Source: Caprella mutica
Lineage: Eukaryota > Arthropoda > Malacostraca > Amphipoda > Caprellidae
Length of the DNA stretch: 64,000 nucleotides
Direction of reading: 5' to 3'
Assembly: GCA_947561585.1 (NCBI GenBank)
Contig: CANNZV010004630.1
Span: 24-64,023, forward strand
The translations under genes and the position numbers were made by a program. Of this stretch, positions 1-24,057 are shown piece by piece. A model generated the notes under the pieces. It was not told where the DNA came from. It saw nothing but the letters and a program-made list of their open reading frames with translations, and searched no databases. Position 1 is the first letter of the stretch. Each line of letters begins with the position of its first letter.

Positions 1-1625
1 ATAATATAAATTATATAATAAATTAATGTGCTAATTGCCTAATTCGGTACCAGTCTGTATTTTAAAGCCATTAAAATGGCGAGGTTGGACTTGCTTTATT
101 ACCTGGCTAATTCCAGTCTTTGTCTCTTCAAAGCATGCACAAATTGACTGTCAAATTCTGAAATTCAGACTGCAGGAACTGGTAAACTGTTCTCCAAGAA
201 ATCCTTCATATTGGCTGATATTGCCTATTTGCTTCTGTTCTCAGTAAAATAAATGTAAATATAAGGGGATATTAAGGATTGTTCCTGTTCGCACCCACCA
301 GTCTGCAGAATATGGGAGATATTTCACTTATTTGGAATACCTACTCTCTAGTCTCTACGAACAATTCTGAATAAATCCCTATATTCACATTAATTTTGCT
401 ACAAACAAAATATGAGATCTCTATGAACACTTTCCAGTTTCTGCAAGTATAATCACACGTAATGATGAAAAGTTGAAAACATAGTAATTGATTAGAAAAT
501 GGTCTCTGGATAATTCAGGAGACTAATTTCAATGCCTCAATATTCGATGGAGAAACTTCACAACTTCATGCATCTTTTGCAGACTGGGTTGCATCTGTGA
601 CCCAGGCCACTGATGGCCAAGTAATAAAGCATGTCCAAACTCGCCATTTTAATGGCGAGTATATTTTGATTATTTTCCCTCAAAATATGTCTCCAAAGAT
701 CTTCAGTGACTGAAAGATTAGTTTAATAATTAATTACTTAATTTTCAAAGTAAACTTTTCTTGTATGTATACTCTTTATTATATTTTGTTGATGAATAAG
801 ATGAAACAAATATTAACAACAATCCTTTATATATTTAGAATAATATATCAAATATGATATTATTCATCAAAAAATAAATATATAGGATAGAAGGTCAACA
901 AGAATTTCTTTTAAAACTACATCAGAGCTGCTAACAGATAAAACATATATTGAATATAAAGAAAAATCTGTCTCAAGTTCATTGATTAGTTAAAATATTT
1001 TAAGATTAGAAATAGCTAACCATGGCATTTTTGCAGGACATTTTGTTTGAAATTTTAGAAAAATAGGAGAATCTATTTCTAAGTCATGAATTTATGTAAA
1101 TTATACTTCATAACTAGCTACACAGAATTGAATTATGCAAAATAGGTAGATGAAATTTGAACAATTCCAAGTAGCTAAAGCTGAGTGAGGTGCATGACTA
1201 TTCCTAATCTTTTTAAATTATTTATCTGGGTGCAACATTCCAATTTTCAAACTTTTTAATTTAACAATTGCTATCAAAGAGGCAATGAAGTGACCTGGTT
1301 TCCATAACAAAAAGATTCAGCATCATTATTGATAATTGCCATATAGTGCTAGACTCAAAGAGTTCACAGATGAGATTTTCTATTCAACCATTTGATTCCA
1401 ATCAAAAATATAAACCTCATTATTAGATAATTTAAAGGTGTTTATTTGTTACCTTTTCTACCTACCTTGAGAATATTGATAGCTATATCAGGTGCAGAAG
1501 TAGGTATGAGTACATACATACACATGCTAACACCTGAATGCTGACTGTAATAGACAACCAAGCTGCCATTATCCATCTGTGCTATTGTACTGCGTACTTG
1601 TTTGTTCCAGAGTCCAGTGATGTGA
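1..1625. other. Gene-free flank made of dispersed repeats
   Basis: I see no supportable gene. About 150-430 is a diverged copy of the CCAGTCTGCAGA element also found at 33241-33419 and 34151-34329; it shares the phrases around tgttcgtag and the core gtgaatatagggattt on the opposite strand. About 480-590 matches the right half of the elements at 32208-32445 and 32941-33192, ending in cttcatgcatcttttgcag. About 640-660 carries the palindromic word CGCCATTTTAATGGCG, also seen near 29970 and 30940. The short open frame at 35-247 runs through these repeats and is not taken as a gene. Confidence 0.6.
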
Positions 1626-3080
1626 TAGTAGGTCTGATGGAGAATAATGTTAAATAGTAGGTCTGATGGAGAATAATGTTAAATAGTAGGTCTGATGGAG
1701 AATAATGTTAAATAGTAGTGCTGTTGGAGAATATTTTTACATAGTAGTGCTGTTAGTGAATATTGTTAAATAGTAGTGCTGTTAGTGAATATTGTTAAAT
1801 AGTAGTGCTGTTAGTGAATATTGTTAAATAGTAGTGCTGGAAGTGAATATTGTTAAATAGTAGTGCTGTTAGTGAATATTGTTAAATAGTAGTGCTGTTA
1901 GTGAATATTGTTAAATAGTAGTGCTGTTGGAGAATATTGTTAAATAGTAGTGCTGGAAGTGAATATTGTTAAATAGTAGTGCTGTTGGAGAATATTGTTA
2001 AATAGTAGTGCTGTTAGTGAATATTGTTAAATAGTAGTGCTGTTAGTGAATATTGTTAAATAGTAGTGCTGTTAGTGAATATTGTTAAATAGTAGTGCTG
2101 GAAGTGAATATTGTTAAATAGTAGTGCTGTTAGTGAATATTGTTAAATAGTAGTGCTGTTAGTGAATATTGTTAAATAGTAGTGCTGTTGGAGAATATTG
2201 TTAAATAGTAGTGCTGGAAGTGAATATTGTTAAATAGTAGTGCTGTTAGTGAATATTGTTAAATAGTAGTGCTGTTGCCTGTTAGTGAATATTGTTAAAT
2301 AGTAGTGCTGTTAGTGAATATTGTTAAATAGTAGTGCTGTTGCCTGTTAGTGAATATTGTTAAATAGTAGTGCTGTTAGTGAATATTGTTAAATAGTAGT
2401 GCTGTTGCCTGTTAGTGAATATTGTTAAATAGTAGTGCTGTTAGTGAATATTGTTAAATAGTAGTGCTGTTAGTGAATATTGTTAAATAGTAGTGCTGTT
2501 GGAGAATATTGTTAAATAGTAGTGCTGTTTGAGAATATTGTTAAATAGTAGTGTTGTTGGAGAATATTGTTAAATAGTAGTGCTGGAAGTGAATATTGTT
2601 AAATTGTAGTGCTGTTGGAGAATATTGTTAAATAGTAGTGTTGTTGGAGAATATTGTTAAATAGTAGTGCTGGAAGTGAATATTGTTAAATTGTAGTGCT
2701 GTTGGAGAATATTGTTAAATAGTAGTGCTGTTAGTGAATATTGTTAAATAGTAGTGCTGTTAGTGAATATTGTTAAATAGTAGTGCTGTTGGAGAATATT
2801 GTTAAATAGTAGTGCTGTTGGAGAATATTGTTAAATAGTAGTGCTGTTGGAGAATATTGTTAAATAGTAGTGCTGTTAGTGAATATTGTTAAATAGTAGT
2901 GCTGTTAGTGAATATTGTTAAATAGTAGTGCTGTTAGTGAATATTGTTAAATAGTAGTGCTGTTAGTGAATATTGTTAAATAGTAGTGCTGTTAGTGAAT
3001 ATTGTTAAATAGTAGTGCTGTTAGTGAATATTGTTAAATAGTAGTGCTGTTAGTGAATATTGTTAAATAGTAGTGCTGTT
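1626..3080. repeat. 29-bp minisatellite, about 50 copies
   Basis: The tandem unit is 29 bp, with words such as TAGTAGTGCTGTTAGTGAA and TATTGTTAAA. The first three copies are a diverged form (TAGGTCTGATGGAG), as expected at an array edge. Sub-types alternate (TTAGTG, TTGGAG, GGAAGTG). Three copies near 2270-2430 carry a six-base insertion (TTGCCTG) and make a local higher-order unit of about 64 bp. The array lies about 250 bp upstream of the SMIM14 start codon. Confidence 0.97.
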
Positions 3081-3327
3081 CAGAATTTTGATGTGTTATG
3101 ATTTTTCTATTTATTTTCAATAAATGTTATTTTCTAAATAATATCCTTGATAGAGTGTTAAATTGGAGGATTTTTTTTTTAAGTTTTGAAAGTAATTAAT
3201 TGTGGAAAGGAGTCTACTCTCCACTTTACTTTTCATGCCCTGTTTACTCACTAACTGTTCACACTTCAGATGAATAGTTAAACTAAGCTAATATTTCTAT
3301 TTATAAAAAGAGCAAGCCATTTCCACA

Positions 3328-4092
3328 ATGTCTGACGGTTTTGATCCTTGCGAGTGCCTGTACAATCAGGCAGCGGCCATGCAGAGGCTAATCTCCATGG
3401 TGAGTGCTTCAAATTACTATTTTGAAATGATTAGGAGAACGTGGCATAACTTGGTCACTCATAGTAGTCTAAAGTTGGTGTTAACAAAAGTTATGAACTA
3501 ATCTGAATTTCAAAAATTACTGATTGACCTAAAACGACCTTTGTTAAAAACTATCTTTCCGAGTACGGAGATGTTACTCCAATTTTCTCGATCACCTGTA
3601 ATATATTTAATCATTCTCTGTAGTTATTCTAACTAATCCTTTTCTATTTCAGTTGAGGGAGAGTCAGAGCTATTGCACTGACACCGAGTGCACAGATGAC
3701 CGTGAGTAGAACCAATCATAACTTGGATTGATAAACTTCTCATGAGTTTATTTATACCATTAATTTTTTCTTCCATCTAGATACTATATTTCGATGTTTT
3801 CATTAATAATAATATTTCTATGTAATATTCCATAAGGCTATAGATATTTTCTCGCTTATAACACTCGCATTATTTTTTCGTTCTGGCAGCACCCCTGTCT
3901 AACCTGCAAGGTCCTGAGGCTATGAACCCTGCCTTCTACATGATAGCTTTCTGGGCCTTCATTGCCATGATGCTCTTCTTTATGAGACCCGCCTCTCTCA
4001 GAGGCAACGACCGTGCTGTCGAGGGGAACGAGAAACCCGTACCCATGGGGGCAAACAACAACAACCCCCCACCCCCTCCCCCCGCCATCTAG
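3328..4092 (+). CDS. SMIM14: Small integral membrane protein 14 homologue
   Basis: Three coding exons, 3328-3399, 3653-3701 and 3890-4092, encode 107 residues. Both introns are GT-AG (gtgagt donors; ttcag and ggcag acceptors). The family is a short ER-associated single-pass membrane protein of unclear function, about 99 residues in human. Visible hallmarks are the N-terminal GFDPCEC motif, then MQRLI, then the highly conserved RESQSYCTDTEC segment split across exons 1 and 2. A single hydrophobic segment follows (about residues 56-73, around AFYMIAFWAFIAMMLFFM), then the RPASLRG motif and a short Asn/Pro-rich tail. The start is the only ATG that gives the conserved N-terminus. The upstream 250 bp is AT-rich and may hold a 5' UTR intron (ttcag near 3269), but I cannot fix it. 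The gene looks intact. Identification is by the remembered family pattern and is strong. Confidence 0.93.
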
Positions 4093-4138
4093 GCATTTGA
4101 ACATCTTTCCAGCACACTTTTTAACTCTTCATTAGGGT

Positions 4139-4264
4139 AACTTCCAAATTGTCGGTAGCTTCCACTTCTTCGGTCATGTAATAATGAATATTTAATTTTT
4201 ATTCTATAGTTTTTGTTATATGACCGAAGATGTGAAACCGACCGATAATTTGGAATTGAGCTCT
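4139..4264. mobile_element. MITE hairpin, CACATTTTCGG family
   Basis: Inverted repeat just downstream of SMIM14. The left arm reads TTCCAAATTGTCGGTAGCTT and TCTTCGGTCAT; the right arm reads ATGACCGAAGA and CCGACCGATAATTTGGAA. The arm sequence is related to the GTTATTGGACAGTTCCACATT / TTCGGTCATA elements at 4517-5490 and 5909-6076. It has no coding capacity. Confidence 0.7.
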
Positions 4265-4516
4265 TATATATCCATTTCAGTTTTGATATACGAGTGCAAA
4301 GTTTCTTCATTAAATTTTATCTTCCAAATCTTTGAAAGAATATTATATTTTGTTCATCGTGTGTTCTAAGCAAGGTAGTCATGTAGAACATTAGACACAA
4401 GCGTCTCATTGGACATCTTTCAGTTACCAAAGTTTCCATTTAAGTTATTCACTTTTCCAAAATTAAATAGTAATATTTTAATCTTCTTTATAAGTTGGTT
4501 AGCTAATTGATTAGCG

Positions 4517-5490
4517 TATGTTCCGAGTTAGCAGACGGTTCCACATTTACGATCATATAAGAAAAGGGTATATTTAAAATTTTACTTGTTGGCTACTTGA
4601 ATTGGTATCCATGATACATGTAGATATCATTTATTAGAATTGGTATCCATGATACATGTAGTTATCATTAATTTGAATTAGTATCCATGATGCATGTAGT
4701 TATCATTTATTTGAATTGGTATCCATGATACATGTAGATATCATTTATTTGAATTGGTATCCATGATACATGTAGATATCATTTATTAGAATTGGTATCC
4801 ATGATACATGTAGTTATCATTAATTTGAATTAGTATCCATGATGCATGTAGTTATCATTTATTTGAATTGGTATCCATGATACATGTAGATATCATTTAT
4901 TTGAATTGGTATCCATGATACATGTAGATATCATTCATTAGAATTGGTATCCAGGATACATGTAGATATCATTCATTTGAATTGGTATCCATGATACATG
5001 TAGATATCATTCATTTGAATTGGTATCCATGATACATGTAGATATCATTTATTTGAATTGGTATCCATGATACATGTAGATATCATTCATTAGAATTGGT
5101 ATCCAGGATACATGTAGATATCATTCATTTGAATTGGTATCCATGATACATGTAGATATCATTCATTTGAATTGGTATCCATGATACATGTAGATATCAT
5201 TTATTTGAATTGGTATCCATGATACATGTAGATATCATTCATTTGAATTGGTATCCATGATACATGTAGATATCATTTATTTGAATTGGTATCCATGATA
5301 AATGTAAATATCATTTATTTGAATTGGTATCCATGATACATGTAGATATCATTCATTTGAATTGGTATCCATGATACATGTAGATATCATTCATTAGAAT
5401 TGGTATCCAGGATACATGTAATTAAAAGAACGAGTCAAAAAATACACTTTTCTATGATCGGGATTGTGGTACCGTCCAATAACTAGGAAG
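4517..5490. mobile_element. MITE whose centre is an expanded minisatellite
   Basis: The left end (about 4517-4565) reads GTTCCGAGTTAGCAGACGG then TTCCACATTTACGATCATA. The right end (about 5450-5490) is its diverged inverse, TATGATCGGGATTGTGG then TACCGTCCAATAACT. Short relatives of this element carry a single palindromic ATTGGTATCCATGATACC core; here that core is the repeated unit of the array at 4590-5425. Confidence 0.65.
4590..5425. repeat. 38-bp minisatellite, about 22 copies
   Basis: The tandem unit is about 38 bp, built on GAATTGGTATCCATGATACA and TGTAGATATCATTTATTT. Variants are TAGTTATCATTA, TTAGAATTGG and CCAGGATAC. Variants recur in blocks (for example about 4640-4720 and 4790-4870), which shows multi-unit duplication. 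Each unit contains a near-perfect GGTATCCATGATAC palindrome. Confidence 0.95.
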
Positions 5491-5908
5491 TCTTTTATTG
5501 CATTTCTATTCATACTATGATATCATATATTTTTTCTTCTAGTTAATCTGTTTTTTATTATTTATGGGTTTTTTATTTAATGTATTCATAAAAAGTTTGT
5601 GCTCTGTCCAGATAATATATATTCTAGATGGTGAATAATTGTAATAATGTATTTCTTCTTAAATTTTTCTATTCAAACACTTAAATTATCTTGAAACAAT
5701 CATCATTCATTAACTTTTAATAAAAATCTTTGTAATAAAATAAAACATTAATTTTTTGTAAAATTTGATTTGAATTATTTAAAAATTCTGAAATATTTTA
5801 TAAAAATGGATTGACTGTAAAATTTATTAAAATTTTAATTAATACCCAACTGAAGTAATAACATTCTGAATTAATTGGAACAGTATGAATCCCATATAAA
5901 ATTAGAAT
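5491..5908. other. Gene-free AT-rich spacer
   Basis: Very AT-rich sequence without an open frame or repeat that I can support. Confidence 0.5.
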
Positions 5909-6076
5909 AGGGTTTGTTACGAGTTATTGGACAGTTTCACATTTTCGGACATAAAACATAAAAATATTATCTAACATTTTAATTGGAATATTAAACTAAC
6001 TAATCAAAATATTCAATTAATTTATTTCTTATATGATCGGTAATGTGGAACTGTTCGATAACTCTTCACAAACCCT
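5909..6076. mobile_element. MITE, AGGGTTTGT-ended family
   Basis: Terminal inverted repeats of about 45 bp. The left arm is AGGGTTTGTTACGAGTTATT then GGACAGTTTCACATTTTCGG. The right arm is the inverse of ACCGATCATAT, AATGTGGAACTG, TTCGATAACT and CACAAACCCT. The middle is AT-rich. Fragments of the same arms appear near 8275, 11520, 14185, 28000-28110, 55325 and 57850-57970. Confidence 0.75.
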
Positions 6077-6585
6077 ATAGTTTAGTCTTTATTTCGTGTG
6101 GCACTATGGTTGCACTGTGTTAATAATAAATAATACCTAAAAATAAATAAATATATTTTACACTTACAATACCCTTTTCATTTCAGCCCCTCTGTATTTG
6201 TCTATTTAATTACATACATTTTTATGTAGCTAGCTAGGTTTTAAGGACATAATTACTCAAAAAGTTTTACACATTCGAAAACTTAATTTTTTTTTTGATA
6301 TAATAAGGTTAGATAGATAACTTTTTTTAAGGAGGAATATGTTTAAAAAAATCGATATTTTTATAAAATCTAATATCCTTCTGGTGTTTCAAACTCTGAT
6401 ATCTTTATGTGGCAAAGTCTATATTTATTTGTATGCCTTATTGCCAGAAAATGATTATACGGAATGAATTTGAACATTATTGGAGGTTTTTTCTGATGTC
6501 CTTCCCAATGGACGGCTTTCGTCCTTTGAGACAGTTTACGTTTTCCAAACCTGCAAAGCTCATAAAAAACAATAGGGGTTAGTTA

Positions 6586-6825
6586 AGGGCCGTATACACG
6601 TAGGGTTTTTAAGTCTTTCCACCAGACTTTTTTCTAAGCTCCTCCTACTTTTTCCACGAGAATATAAGAAAAAACGATATAATTATTTATTTCATTTGTT
6701 ATCCATGATACCTGAAATAAATAATAACTATATCGTTTTTTCTTATATTCTCGTGGAAAAAGTAGGAGGAGCTTAGCAAAAAGTCTGGTGGAAAGACTTA
6801 AAAAACCCTACGTGTGTACGGCCCT
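6586..6825. mobile_element. Harbinger-like foldback MITE with TTA target duplication
   Basis: A 240-bp element made almost entirely of two arms of about 115 bp that pair nearly perfectly around a short loop. It begins AGGGCCGTATACACGTAGGG and ends with the inverse, CCCTACGTGTGTACGGCCCT. It is flanked by TTA at 6583-6585 and 6826-6828. A 3-bp TTA/TAA duplication with GGGCC-type ends is the pattern of PIF/Harbinger non-autonomous elements. The loop holds TTATCCATGATACC, close to the core of the 38-bp minisatellite unit. The high arm identity suggests recent origin or arm correction. Confidence 0.85.
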
Positions 6826-6828
6826 TTA

Positions 6829-8586
6829 CCCTCGCAAAATACATTCTATGTAACATTGGTAAAGACTTACTAACTCTCTTGTTAACAACTCCTCTAAACA
6901 CAGAAGGGAAATATAAAATAACGCTGTATTATCTCAATCACAATAATAATAATAATCGCAAGTAACGATTTGGTTTGAAGTTTTTACAGAAAAATGTTAT
7001 ATCTTGGATATTAAATTTTATTTGAAACTATTGGAATGTGTTCGTTCTGTATCTAAAAATGATTGAAAAATAATTATGAAAAGAAAGAATAATAATTGAA
7101 AAGAAGATCATAATAGTTAAAGTAGAAAAAACTAGATTGAAGATCATATTTAATGAAGATGTAAAGACATGATTGAAAAACAAAAAAACATTTTTAGGGA
7201 TAAAATAACATGATTGAAATTTACAGTGGAGGAAAGAAATTTTCGTGCATATGAAAAAATGTATTTTTATGTATGTAAAAGATTTAAACTAAAACAAAAT
7301 GTACATTATTAGAATAAAGATACATACTACTAAATAATAATAAGCTTGATTAATTTCTATTCCAACAGAAATGAACGCATTTTTTCATTTCACTGTTGAA
7401 ATAATATTCGTACATAACTAAAAAAAACATATCTTAATCTAATAGAAGATTTAATAAAATGCACTTTATCTTTTATTGAGTTCAATAGCTACCAGGCTAT
7501 TCCTGTACATTTCAATTAATGACTTGCATACATTGAGTGATATTTTGACCCATTATTATTGACTATTGTCCTCTTGCTAGTAATATTTCGCTTCTTTGCG
7601 ACAACACTGTCACAACTCTAACATAGCTATTTTTCAGGAGAGGCATTTTAGTACATGTAATGTACGTACATTTAATGGTATATCGTTAGGCGTGCACGAA
7701 CAATTCGTCCAAGAATTGCTTTATTTTGAATTATATTTTTTTTTTGGTTGCATTTATTTTATACATTATATTATTTATATATATTCTGCAATATAAAAGT
7801 ATTTAACATTATTCGATGGTGAATATAAATGTATGGTCTTTGACTTAATTCTTATTGCCATCTTTTTATCCTGTTTGCTGGCATCAGTAAAATAATAAAA
7901 AAAAATTTTTTTAATGATATACAGGTAGGCCCCGCTTTTATTTCACCCTAGTCTTATAAAATCTGTAATAATTCCCTGGCATGTCTCGATGTTATTACAG
8001 TACATAAACATAGAAAAAGAAGACATTTTTTGTGGTGTTTATTTCACAGTAACTACAATAATCATCAATAGTAGTATTCAGATTAAGTAATTAGATGTGA
8101 TATCTATTGGTTCAGAAATTAGTATTTTCTGACATAATATTTTTAACAGTGATTACCTAAATTACATATATAATAATATGCAGGTATATAATATACTACT
8201 AAAAAAGATATAAAAAATTAGCTAGATATTGATACTTTTAGTGTTACGTTTAATTATTTAAATAACGTAAACACGTCCGTGTTATTGGACTGTTTCATAT
8301 TTTCGGACTTAAACTTAAACAATAATTATTTACGTCTATATATTAATTTTAGATACTCATAATTCATTAATTAATGCAAAATATTAAACGAGGTAAATAA
8401 CTAAAAATACAGTCAACTCGTTTAGCATATTTAATTTTATAACTGTAATCGATAGGTAACATTTTTAAGTATTAATTAATTCATATACAGCTTAAATCAC
8501 TATTATTTTATTGTATATTTACACCTGCCTATTAATGTAATAATGAAAAATAATATAAATATATTCCAAAAAACACTTTAAAATAC
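6829..8586. other. Gene-free AT-rich interval
   Basis: Only short chance frames are present; the 66-codon frame at 7596-7796 has no domain or codon pattern to support it. About 8265-8315 holds a decayed end of the CACATTTTCGG MITE family. Confidence 0.55.
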
Positions 8587-8692
8587 AAAATAAAGCCATT
8601 CGTGGACGAATTGTCCGTGGACGAATTGTCCGTGGACGAAATGTCCGTGGACGAATTGTCCGTGGACAAAATGTCCGTGGACGAGATGTCCC
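8587..8692. repeat. 15-bp GTCCGTGGACGAATT array
   Basis: About six tandem copies of a 15-bp word containing the palindrome CGTGGACG. Because 15 is a multiple of 3 the array stays open and creates a false reading frame. Related words (GGAAAATTCGTCCGTGG, GGACAATTGCCACT) form short arrays near 12245, 13395-13510, 24105, 36434-36560, 47800-47890, 52760-52800 and 53535-53670. Confidence 0.85.
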
Positions 8693-8869
8693 GTGCCTCT
8701 CTAGCGGTACATTTTCGAGCTATGATTGTGAAACTTTTACCAAATAAATTAGTATTTTATGATTTATATGTCTATATGGATAACTTTAGTATACATGTTT
8801 TTGTGTTTATGACGTTATTCCTGCAAACAATCGCTTTGTTGGTACTCTTTTCCCAATTTAATCTTCCCT

Positions 8870-9110
8870 GTATCGCCATAAATTTTCGACTGTGTTCAAG
8901 TCTGGGAACTGACTTGGCTACTGCAAGACACAAACGAGAAAATGGTTTGTTGAAAATAACGTTGATGTCTTGCAATGGCCAAGTCAGTCCCCAGACTTGA
9001 ACCCAATGCGGAAATTTATGTCGATAGTTGAAAATTCAAAACATGAAAAGGCCACCAACAAATATCAAGAACTTGAAGATAATTTACCAAGAAAATTGAC
9101 ATAGAATGCC
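8870..9110 (+). pseudogene. Tc1/mariner transposase relic, partly inverted
   Basis: From about 8928 one frame reads RKWFVENNVDVLQWPSQSPD followed by LNPM. This is the conserved Tc1-type block before the last catalytic acid of the DDE transposase (normally WPxxSPDLNPIE). Here the residue after NPM is Arg, so the catalytic acid is lost, and a stop follows about 30 codons on. The 60 bp upstream (8870-8930) is a diverged inverted copy of the same block (gttcaagtctgg..actgacttggc against gccaagtcagt..ccagacttgaac). The fragment is therefore a foldback remnant, not a gene. Confidence 0.8.
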
Positions 9111-9461
9111 ACTCAATTGAGATGTACAGGGAGAGACTTAGGAACTCAATATAAGATATGCTCAAAATATTGAATTGAAATAATGTGTTCTTTATAGTTT
9201 TGTGAAGATACTTCTTTTAGATTGTTAAAACGAAAAAAATTAAGAAGATTAGTCAATTCTCTATAAATATTATCTAGCAGAACTGAATGCATTTTTCTGT
9301 CGAAAAAATCATTTAAAGTAGTAGGAATATTTGCATATATTTTACTACAGTACCTGTTGTTCATCCATTGAAAATTACATTAATATAATGGGTTTCTATA
9401 TAAATGCAAGTATACGTATTATTAACACATATATACTAGTTTAACTAAAAAAATTTTAACT
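9111..9461. other. Gene-free spacer
   Basis: AT-rich. The 72-codon minus-strand frame at 9146-9364 has no recognisable domain and is not supported. Confidence 0.5.
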
Positions 9462-10863
9462 CAAGATGCTCTCTCTATGTTCTCATGATGCTCTCTCTAT
9501 GTTCTCATGATGCTCTCTCTATGTTCTCATGATACTCCATCTATGTTCTCATGATGCTCCCTCTCTGTTCTCATGATGCTTCCTCTATGTTCTCATGATG
9601 CTCCCTCTATGTTCTCATGATGCTCTCTCTATGTTCTCATGATGCTCTCTCTATGTTCTCATGATGCTCTTTCTATGTTCTCATGATGCTCTCTCTATGT
9701 TCTCATGATGCTCTCTCTATGTTCTCATGATGCTCTTTCTATGTTCTCATGATACTCCATCTATGTTCTCATGATGCTCCCTCACTGTTCTCATGATGCT
9801 CCTTCTATGTTCTCATGATGCTCCCTCTATGTTCTCATGATGCTCTCTATGTTCTCATGATGCTCTCTCTATGTTCTCATGATGCTCCCTCTATGTTCTC
9901 ATGATGCTCTCTCTATGTTCTCATGATGCTCCCTCTATGTTCTCATGATGCTCTCTATGTTCTCATGATGCTCCCTCTATGTTCTCATGATGCTCCCTCT
10001 ATGTTCTCATGATGCTCTCTCTATGTTCTCATGATGCTCTCTCTATGTTCTCATGATGCTCTCTCTATGTACTCATGATGCTCTCTCTATGTTCTCATGA
10101 TGCTCTCTCTATGTTCTCATGATGCTCTCTCTATGTACTCATGATGCTCTCTCTATGTTCTCATGATGCTCCCTCTATGTTCTCATGATGCTCTCTCTAT
10201 GTTCTCATGATGCTCTCTCTATGTTCTCATGATGCTCTCTCTATGTTCTCATGATGCTCCCTCTATGTTCTCATGATGCTCCCTCTATGTTCTCATGATG
10301 CTCTCTCTATGTTCTCATGATGCTCTCTCTATGTTCTCATGATGCTCTCTCTATGTTCTCATGATGCTCTCTCTATGTTCTCATGATGCTCTCTCTATGT
10401 TCTCATGATGCTCCCTCTATGTTCTCATGATGCTCTCTCTACGTTTTCATGATGCTCTCTCTATGTTCTCATGATGCTCCCTCTATGTTCTCATGATGCT
10501 CTCTCTATGTTCTCATGATGCTCTCTCTATGTTCTCATGATGCTCCCTCTATGTTCTCATGATGCTCCCTCTATGTTCTCATGATGCTCCCTCTATGTTC
10601 TCATGATGCTCCCTCTATGTTCTCATGATGCTCTCTCTATGTTCTTATGATGCTCTCTCTATGTTCTCATGATGCTCTCTCTATGTTCTCATGATGCTCT
10701 CTCTATGTTCTCATGATGCTCCCTCTATGTTCTCATGATGCTCTCTCTATGTTCTCATGATGCTCTCTTTATGTTATCATGATGCTCTCTCTATGTTCTC
10801 ATGATGCTCTCTCTATGTTCTCATAATGCTCTCTCTATGTTCTCATGATGCTCCCTCTATGAT
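9462..10863. repeat. 22-bp minisatellite, about 63 copies
   Basis: The tandem unit is 22 bp, ATGATGCTCTCTCTATGTTC plus TC, with a common T/C variant in CTCTCTC against CTCCCTC and rare 20-bp copies (for example about 9838 and 9951). The array is pyrimidine-rich on the plus strand. It lies about 430 bp upstream of the esterase start codon. Confidence 0.97.
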
Positions 10864-11293
10864 TACGGACAGAGACTGACACGACTATACTTTTATTAAA
10901 GCATAGAAGAAAAAGTAAAGATTCCGATAGGAATAATTATAACAGAATCTATTTAACAAGTTTATTCTGTTTTCATATACAAAATGATTCCAATGTTTTT
11001 TTTTAATATTATCTAAATTAGAACATCAAAGGCCAAAGACTTCCCCACCCACTAACATCTAGATAAACTGTTTCAAAAATAGTCCACCAATCACCCCCAG
11101 ACGATCTTGTTTCTGACAATTTGTTCTCTTTTCCCCTGTGTGAACATGAATACTCCAATTGAAGCCTTAGTTCAGGCAAAGGCATTCATTCTACCCTCAG
11201 TAGGAGAAGAGCTCTGGTAGGTAGAGGACGTGAGCAGCTACGCCACCTTTCGACACTTACCGTTCAAGCGAGCACTGAAATAGACGTTAGACC

Positions 11294-23734
<12,441 letters not shown>

Positions 23735-23875
23735 TGAGTCGAAAGTAGATACTTTATAGATTAGTGGTATTATTCACTATCTAAGTACAAATTAATATTT
23801 TGGTTGTTTAGAAAATATAGATAGGGACGCTTAAGTCTTGCCATATCAGTTGGAAGGACGTGAGAGTTACAGTAA

Positions 23876-24054
23876 AGGCTTTTTCACACAGTCAGGGATC
23901 CGTCCGGAACGTCTCTGGTCCGTCTCCTCTCAGTGATTCAGTACCAGTGAAAAAATATCGTTACATTAATTTAAACGGACTTATTCACACAGTAACGGAT
24001 CCTCTCAGTGATGAGAAGTCACTGGCCGGAGACGTCCCGGACGTGAAGCAGCCT
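23876..24054. mobile_element. MITE with TAA target duplication
   Basis: The ends are AGGCTTTTTCACACAGTC and the inverse of AGGCTGCTTCACGTCCGG. Inner inverted words are GGATCC, CTCTCAGTGAT and GTCCGGGACGTCTC. Flanking TAA at 23873-23875 and 24055-24057 gives a 3-bp duplication, so it is possibly Harbinger-like. The 65-codon frame across it is an artefact. Confidence 0.7.
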
Positions 24055-24057
24055 TAA

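Noticed and set aside
1626..5425. CRISPR-like regular repeats
   Set aside because: Units are joined directly without unique spacers and the genome is eukaryotic; these are minisatellites.
8602..9000. 132-codon frame starting MDELSVDELSVDEMS
   Set aside because: The first part is the 15-bp array, which stays open by its length; the rest runs in the wrong frame through the Tc1 relic.
23860..24057. 65-codon plus-strand frame after the esterase gene
   Set aside because: It coincides with the MITE at 23876-24054 and its inverted ends.
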